Shown here: positions 59,852-64,000 of the stretch, in pieces
Layout of the letters: every line of letters starts with the position of its first letter
Position numbering within the stretch: the stretch's first letter is position 1
NCBI GenBank assembly: GCA_029259635.1
Contig: JAJDEU010000062.1
Coordinates: 1 to 64,000 of the forward strand
Source: Planctomycetota bacterium
Lineage (GTDB): Bacteria > Planctomycetota > UBA1135 > GCA-002686595
Length of the DNA stretch: 64,000 nt
Reading direction: 5' to 3'
Translations under genes and position numbers: made by a program
The notes under the pieces: generated by a model
What the model was told of the DNA's origin: nothing
What the model saw: only the letters and a program-made list of their open reading frames with translations
The model's database searches: none

Positions 59852-61402
59852 ATGCGCCTCACTACAACCTTCATCGCTCTCTCCCTCATCGCAGCACTTT
59901 CAGGCTCCACGGCCGCCGAGGATGAGGGACCGAGCTCCGAACCGATTCAGGAGTCGGCTCCAGCGAAAGTCGCCGTGCCGCCGGAGGTCGCGGCTTTACT
60001 GGAGCCTCTGCGCGAGCGCGCGGAGTACGCGGCGCTCGACAAGGCTGCTGTTGAAGCTCTCGCGCGAGCGGCCGAAGTACGCTGGCCACAAGAGTTTTCG
60101 AACTTCACCTACCAAAGTGTCGAGCATTTTTCCGCAGGCGGCGTGTCGCACTGGGTGTCGATCTGGTCGCACGACAAAACGGGGCTCGAGTTCGCGCTCG
60201 TTCCCGGCGGAAGGTTCCAAATGGGCTCGCCCGAAAGTGAGGCGAACCGAAAGGTTGACGAGCTTCAATACTGGGTGACTCTGGATCCGTTCTTGATCTC
60301 TCGAACGGAGTGCACGCAAGAAGCTTGGGTGAAGGTGGAGAGGACAGCGGGCGTTAATCGTGAGATCCCCGACTTCGCACCTCAACGACCGAAAGCAGGA
60401 ATGGGCGCGCAGACCTTGATTGCCTGGTGTCGCCTCAATGAGCTCCACCTTCCGACCGAGGCGCAGTGGGAGTTCATGTGTCGAGCCGGAACGACGTCGG
60501 CTTGGGCGATGGGGGACGACAAGAGGGATCTGGTGAAGTTCGCGAACCTCGGAAGTGCGGAATGTCCGGAGGACTGGACGGAGATGCCGGGCATCACGGA
60601 ACCGTGGCTCGACGGGTACGGGACGGAGACGGCGCCCGTTGCGATGTTCGCGCCTAATGCGTTTGGACTCTTCGACGTTCACGGGAACGTCTGCGAGTGG
60701 ACGCGAGACCAATACTTCAAAGCTTTGGTGCCGGCTGAAGAGGGAACCGGAACGCGCCCGGGCAACTCCGGTGAGCGCATCGCTCGTGGTGGAAATTTTG
60801 GCGGCGACGCCAACTTCGCTCGTTCGGCAGGCCGATTCCATTTCGGACTCGGGAATTCACCCGGCGCGAATCACGGTTTTGGCTTTCGCCCCTCGCTGGA
60901 TCTTCCGTTTCCTCCGTCTCTCGAAGGTTGGCCGGAGGAGACGTTCGCGTTGCCGCCGGGATTCGCGCCGGACTTGCCCAAAGGTCTTGAGTCCTTGCGT
61001 TTCGCGCCCGGCTGGCGCGACCCGAACTCCGAAGACTTTTGGTCCTACGCGATTGTGATGTGGATCGACGAGCCCGCTCCCGATGCCGAGCGCGTCGGCG
61101 AGTTGTTGAACATTTATTACGACGGCCTGATGTTGACCTTCGCATCGTCCGCGCGCAGGGACATCGGTGATGATCCCGCGGAGGTCGAGGTCATCCGTAC
61201 CGCGCCGAATCATTTCGAAGCGCGGATGAGTGTCGTGGACGCCTTCGCCACGTTCGAGCGCAAGAACGTGCATCTCGTGGTGGACTCGGTCGCCGAATCG
61301 GACGAGCGCAGTGTCGTGCGCATTCGGCTGAGCCCTCAACCCGCCGGGCACGCGATTTGGCGTTCTCTGGAGGCGGCCATCGCGGGGATCAAGAAGCCCT
61401 AA
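59852..61402 (+). CDS. Formylglycine-generating-enzyme-like (SUMF1) secreted protein
   Basis: 516 residues with a signal peptide. The FGE-sulfatase fold spans about 110-345: ALVPGGRFQMGSPESE, LISRTECTQEAW, CRLNELHLPTEAQWEFMCRAGTT, FGLFDVHGNVCEWTRDQYF, RIARGGNF, and HGFGFRPSLDLP. The paired active-site Cys of true FGE near the end of the domain are absent (SAGRFHFGLGNSPGANHGFGFR), so it is probably not a sulfatase activator. The C-terminal 150 residues are unassigned. ATG 59852 begins the signal peptide. Confidence 0.82.
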   Translation: MRLTTTFIALSLIAALSGSTAAEDEGPSSEPIQESAPAKVAVPPEVAALLEPLRERAEYAALDKAAVEALARAAEVRWPQEFSNFTYQSVEHFSAGGVSHWVSIWSHDKTGLEFALVPGGRFQMGSPESEANRKVDELQYWVTLDPFLISRTECTQEAWVKVERTAGVNREIPDFAPQRPKAGMGAQTLIAWCRLNELHLPTEAQWEFMCRAGTTSAWAMGDDKRDLVKFANLGSAECPEDWTEMPGITEPWLDGYGTETAPVAMFAPNAFGLFDVHGNVCEWTRDQYFKALVPAEEGTGTRPGNSGERIARGGNFGGDANFARSAGRFHFGLGNSPGANHGFGFRPSLDLPFPPSLEGWPEETFALPPGFAPDLPKGLESLRFAPGWRDPNSEDFWSYAIVMWIDEPAPDAERVGELLNIYYDGLMLTFASSARRDIGDDPAEVEVIRTAPNHFEARMSVVDAFATFERKNVHLVVDSVAESDERSVVRIRLSPQPAGHAIWRSLEAAIAGIKKP

Positions 61403-61462
61403 CGATACGGAGTCGCACTCCCACCCACACCTTCGCAGAATCCGCGATACGGAGTCGCACTC
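61403..61462. repeat. Tandem duplication of a repeat end (about 42 bp)
   Basis: The sequence CGATACGGAGTCGCACTCC occurs at 61403-61421 and again at 61445-61463, each followed by CCACACCTTCGCA-like sequence. The left end of the following element has thus been duplicated, starting at the base after the FGE-like stop codon. Confidence 0.7.
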
Positions 61463-61630
61463 CACTCCACACCTTCGCACTTGGCTCGTACCGCACAAGA
61501 ATTGTCCAGCGTTCCTGCCCGGCTGTGCTCTCACTCGGTGAATCGGCAAGTCTGCAGGTGCTTTCCTACCGATTTTTGTGCGGTACGAACCCACTGCGAA
61601 ACCGGGGAGGGGAGTGCGACTCCGTATCGC
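61444..61630. repeat. MITE-like element with perfect 20-bp terminal inverted repeats
   Basis: 187 bp. GCGATACGGAGTCGCACTCC at the left end is the exact complement of the right end (61611-61630). A second, internal inverted pair (CGTACCGCACAA at 61487-61498, TTGTGCGGTACG at 61576-61587) gives a nested stem. Homologous in interior to the element at 51311. It separates the FGE-like gene from the ion channel gene. Confidence 0.88.
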
Positions 61631-61661
61631 CATAGCGCACTCAGAATCGTAGCCTGTCGTC

Positions 61662-62483
61662 ATGCAGCAAGATTCCGACAACGCGCTCACGGGCTGGCGC
61701 GCCAAGGCACACGAGATCATCTTCGAGTCGGACACGCCTCTCGGGAAGGCGTTCGATATCGTGTTGATCCTCGCGATCATCATGAGCATCGCCGTCGTCA
61801 TGATGGAGAGCGTCCAAGACATTCGCGAAGAGTACGGCCCCGCGTTGATCGCGGCCGAATGGACCTTCACGATACTCTTCACCCTCGAGTACCTCTTGCG
61901 ACTGCTCTGCGTACAGCGGCCCGGGAGCTATGCCCGCAGCTTCTACGGAGTCATCGACCTCTTCTCCGTCATCCCGACCTACGTGAGCGTGATGGTCCCC
62001 GGTACTCAAGCGCTGCTTGTCATTCGGACCGTGCGAATCCTGCGCGTCTTCCGCGTGCTCAAGCTCGCCAACTACGTGAGCGAGTCCGAAGTTTTGATGC
62101 GCGCCCTCTATGCGAGTCGCCGCAAGATCCAGGTCTTCGTCTGCGCCGTCATCATGATGGTCGTCATCTTCGGCGCGCTGATGTATCTGATCGAAGGACC
62201 GGAGAACGGCTTCACGAGCATTCCGCGCGGCGTGTACTGGGCCATCGTGACGATGACGACCGTCGGCTACGGAGACATCGCTCCCAACACCAGCTTGGGT
62301 CAATCGATCTCGGCCTTCATCATGATCCTCGGATACGGAATCATCGCGGTCCCGACCGGAATCGTGACGGCACAGCTCTCGCGATCGGGCGACAACGTCT
62401 CGGGTCAGGCCTGTCCGGGCTGCGGCGGACAAGGCCACATGTCCGATGCGGTCTTCTGTCGTTTCTGCGGCGTGAAGATCTAG
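61662..62483 (+). CDS. Voltage-gated potassium-channel-like ion transporter with C-terminal zinc ribbon
   Basis: 273 residues, six transmembrane helices. S4 has regularly spaced Arg (IRTVRILRVFRVLKLA), the selectivity filter is TTVGYGD near 200, and the pore helix precedes it (RGVYWAIVTM), typical of Kv-type bacterial K+ channels. After S6 the tail carries a four-Cys zinc ribbon: C251, C254, C266, C269 (CPGCGGQGHMSDAVFCRFCG), in place of a coiled coil or RCK domain. The ribbon may act as an assembly or sensing element (inference). Confidence 0.92.
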   Translation: MQQDSDNALTGWRAKAHEIIFESDTPLGKAFDIVLILAIIMSIAVVMMESVQDIREEYGPALIAAEWTFTILFTLEYLLRLLCVQRPGSYARSFYGVIDLFSVIPTYVSVMVPGTQALLVIRTVRILRVFRVLKLANYVSESEVLMRALYASRRKIQVFVCAVIMMVVIFGALMYLIEGPENGFTSIPRGVYWAIVTMTTVGYGDIAPNTSLGQSISAFIMILGYGIIAVPTGIVTAQLSRSGDNVSGQACPGCGGQGHMSDAVFCRFCGVKI

Positions 62484-62485
62484 CC

Positions 62486-62564
62486 GGCGATATCCATTCG
62501 CACCAATCTCCGCCGTTTTCAATCAGTTCCAAAGCAGCCGAGATTGGTGCGACTCCGTATCGCC
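62486..62564. repeat. Short inverted-repeat element (79 bp)
   Basis: Left arm GGCGATA...TCGCACCAATCTC and right arm GAGATTGGTGCGACTCCGTATCGCC match over 25 bp with four mismatches clustered in the left arm. It starts 3 bp after the channel stop codon. A further GCTCCGTATCGCC copy follows immediately. Confidence 0.75.
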
Positions 62565-62608
62565 GCTCCGTATCGCCGCTGCCACCCCCACCTCCAACCC
62601 GAACCGCA

Positions 62609-63265
62609 ATGCCCAGCTTTGAATGTCAGGTCTGCCACACGTCCTTCAGCGTTCCCCAAAAGTCCCTCGATAAGTACCCGGGTTGGAAGCCGAAACACTG
62701 CAGCGCACACCGCGCGACGAAGGGCAGTACTCGAGTCCCGAGGAAGAAGGGCGGAGGGCGACTCATCAAAGGTTCCAAGCGCGAGGAGTGTTTGACGCTG
62801 GCCGCCGTCTTGGAGACGTACACGGATGGACCCGCGACCGGACTCTTTACGGACGGCAGTTCCGTACCGAATCCAGGGCGCGGAGGCTGGGGAGTCGTGT
62901 GGGTCAAAGACGGTGAAGTGCGAGCGCAAGAGCACGGCTACGCAGAGCAGACGACCAACAATCGCATGGAGCTCCAGGCGCTAATCGAAGCCTTTAAGCT
63001 CTTGCCCGAAGACGCAGAGGAAACCGTGCACACCGACAGCCGTCTGTGCGTGGACACGATCACCAAGTGGGCTCCCAACTGGGAGAAGAACGGTTGGAAG
63101 AAGAAGGGCGGCGAGATCAAGAACCTCGAGCTCGTGCAGGAGTTGCTCGCGCTCTTCCGCGCGCATCCCGACTGCCGACTCCAGTGGATTGCGGCGCACG
63201 CGGGCAATCGCTGGAACGAGTACGCCGATAGCCTCGCGACGGCTTGGATGCGCGACGAGCTTTGA
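62609..63265 (+). CDS. Ribonuclease HI with N-terminal zinc ribbon
   Basis: 218 residues. The RNase H fold occupies about 75-215 with active-site residues D82 (FTDGSSVPNPG), E121 (NNRMELQALIEA), D143 (HTDSRLCVD) and D207 (NEYADSLA), plus H197 in the loop. It degrades RNA in RNA-DNA hybrids. The N-terminal 35 residues hold a Cys-x2-Cys/Cys-x2-His ribbon (C6, C9, C31, H34) followed by a Lys-rich linker, presumably for nucleic-acid binding. ATG 62609 is chosen; the longer upstream frame runs through repeats. Confidence 0.92.
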   Translation: MPSFECQVCHTSFSVPQKSLDKYPGWKPKHCSAHRATKGSTRVPRKKGGGRLIKGSKREECLTLAAVLETYTDGPATGLFTDGSSVPNPGRGGWGVVWVKDGEVRAQEHGYAEQTTNNRMELQALIEAFKLLPEDAEETVHTDSRLCVDTITKWAPNWEKNGWKKKGGEIKNLELVQELLALFRAHPDCRLQWIAAHAGNRWNEYADSLATAWMRDEL

Positions 63266-63322
63266 TACGGAGCCAGGCTCGGCATCGCACCCGAGGTTTG
63301 CGCCAGAGCCAGGCTCCGTATC
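63264..63322. repeat. Short inverted-repeat element, GATACGGAGCCAGGCTC variant
   Basis: 59 bp with 17-bp arms (63264-63280 and 63306-63322, one mismatch). The GATACGGAG end is shared with the other elements, but the inner part is GCCAGGCTC instead of TCGCAC. Its first bases are the last two of the RNase HI stop codon. Between convergent genes, so it may also terminate transcription. Confidence 0.75.
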
Positions 63323-63325
63323 GAA

Positions 63326-64000
63326 CTAGTCGTCAGACGAAACCGCGTCGTCGCTCTCTAGCCGCCGCAGATTCTCGCGGAACACCGTCAGGTTGGGATC
63401 GTCGGTTCCTGTGGCCAGTTCAACGGCTCGCTTGTATTGCTCGAGCGCCGCTTGCAGTTGTCCGTCTGCTTCTAATGCCTCTCCGAAACTGTCGTGAGCG
63501 TTCGCCGACTTCGGGTATTCGCGCACGCAACGTTCGAAGAGTTCGAGAGCGCCCTCTACATCTCCGCCTTGCAGCCGCGCATAGCCGTCGGAGTTAAGAG
63601 TTTGCTCGGAGAGCAAGCCGCTTAAATGGCCTTCCGAGTCGAGCTCCAGCAGGAGCTCAAAGTTGCTGTCTTCAACGATGAACTTCTGCCCGCCGAGGGG
63701 CGTGAGGTCGAAGCTGCCTTGTTGAGGCAGGTCGATCACCAGGGTCTGTTCGGGGCTCAGCCAAACCCGAACACCGTTGCCGTGTCCGGAGTCGACGCGT
63801 CCGACAAAGTCGTTGGGGTCAAAGTCATGGACAACCGGACTAATTCGTTCGCGTGCGATCGTGGGCACGAGCTCGGGTTGCAGAGCAGCGGCTCCATCCC
63901 GCGCATCGAGAATCATCTTGATTAAGGTCTCCCGAGATTCCGAAGGCACCCGACGGCTCGTGAAAGTGTCGACCCGAAAGGCCAGCACGAGCTTCGCTCC
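63326..64000 (-). CDS. C-terminal part of a TPR-containing protein (runs off the window)
   Basis: 225 codons are visible and the frame is open at the window edge, so the start lies beyond 64000. The C-terminal region has TPR-like units (LNSDGYARLQGGDVEGALELFERCVREYPKSANAHDSFGEALEADGQLQAALEQYKRAVEL). The preceding part (VRVWLSPEQTLVIDLPQQGSFDLTPLGGQKFIVEDSNFELLLELDSEG) looks like the lipocalin-like tail found after beta-lactamase-type serine hydrolases, so the full protein may be of that kind. This cannot be confirmed here. Confidence 0.6.
   Translation of the reverse strand, partial: GAKLVLAFRVDTFTSRRVPSESRETLIKMILDARDGAAALQPELVPTIARERISPVVHDFDPNDFVGRVDSGHGNGVRVWLSPEQTLVIDLPQQGSFDLTPLGGQKFIVEDSNFELLLELDSEGHLSGLLSEQTLNSDGYARLQGGDVEGALELFERCVREYPKSANAHDSFGEALEADGQLQAALEQYKRAVELATGTDDPNLTVFRENLRRLESDDAVSSDD

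Overview
The window is a GC-rich bacterial chromosome segment, most likely from a member of the Planctomycetota. This is an inference from content: two large Hanks-type Ser/Thr kinases with C-terminal TPR arrays (one with the DWG variant of DFG), many secreted or lipid-anchored repeat proteins, an exosortase, a sulfatase-modifying-factor-like protein and PilV/PilW/PilX-like genes. There is no rRNA, CRISPR array or recognisable tRNA. Gene density is high and both strands are used.

Layout. 0-5.6 kb: a structured-RNA candidate, a zinc-ribbon protein, and an NAD-linked formate dehydrogenase operon (NuoE-NuoF fusion followed by FdhA). FdhA contains an in-frame UGA at the active-site position with a SECIS-like hairpin 11 nt downstream, so this organism very probably decodes UGA as selenocysteine. 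5.6-9 kb: MsrB, then a sugar/surface-modification cassette (SDR epimerase, Trm112-like ribbon, methyltransferase, NeuD-like acyltransferase). 9-16.6 kb: DUF4382 lipoprotein, HEAT protein, kinase-TPR, three overlapping lipoproteins. 16.6-19.8 kb: an OprB-like porin broken by one amber codon, then exosortase E/CPBP protease coupled to an 83-residue protein carrying a VPEI-type sorting signal. 19.9-24.3 kb: phosphoesterase, a second candidate selenoprotein (a YHS-like protein with a Cys-Sec-x-x-Cys motif and a perfect hairpin after its UGA), a PH-domain protein and a serine hydrolase.

24.4-27.4 kb: TetR regulator with three matching palindromic operators in front of a divergent tautomerase/hydrolase/DJ-1 run. 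27.4-33.8 kb: secreted trypsin-like protease, transaldolase, CBS protein, galactose-oxidase-like protein. 33.9-39.5 kb: LysR divergent from a DoxX-glutathionyl reductase-pirin operon, SulP transporter, M14 carboxypeptidase. 39.7-50.2 kb: SGNH hydrolase, epimerase, a membrane protein, a pilin-like operon, an orphan ParB and an ArsR/SRPBCC stress operon with a clear promoter/operator. 50.2-64 kb: EreA/ChaN-like lipoprotein, a 26-residue-repeat lipoprotein, the second kinase, a 16-residue-repeat YadA-head-like protein, small membrane proteins, an FGE-like protein, a K+ channel, RNase HI and a partial TPR protein.

A family of short inverted-repeat elements with termini close to CGATACGGAGTCGCAC is scattered between genes from 39.5 kb to the end and was not seen in the first 39 kb. 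The observations most worth pursuing are the second selenoprotein candidate, the exosortase E/mini-substrate pair and this repeat family.
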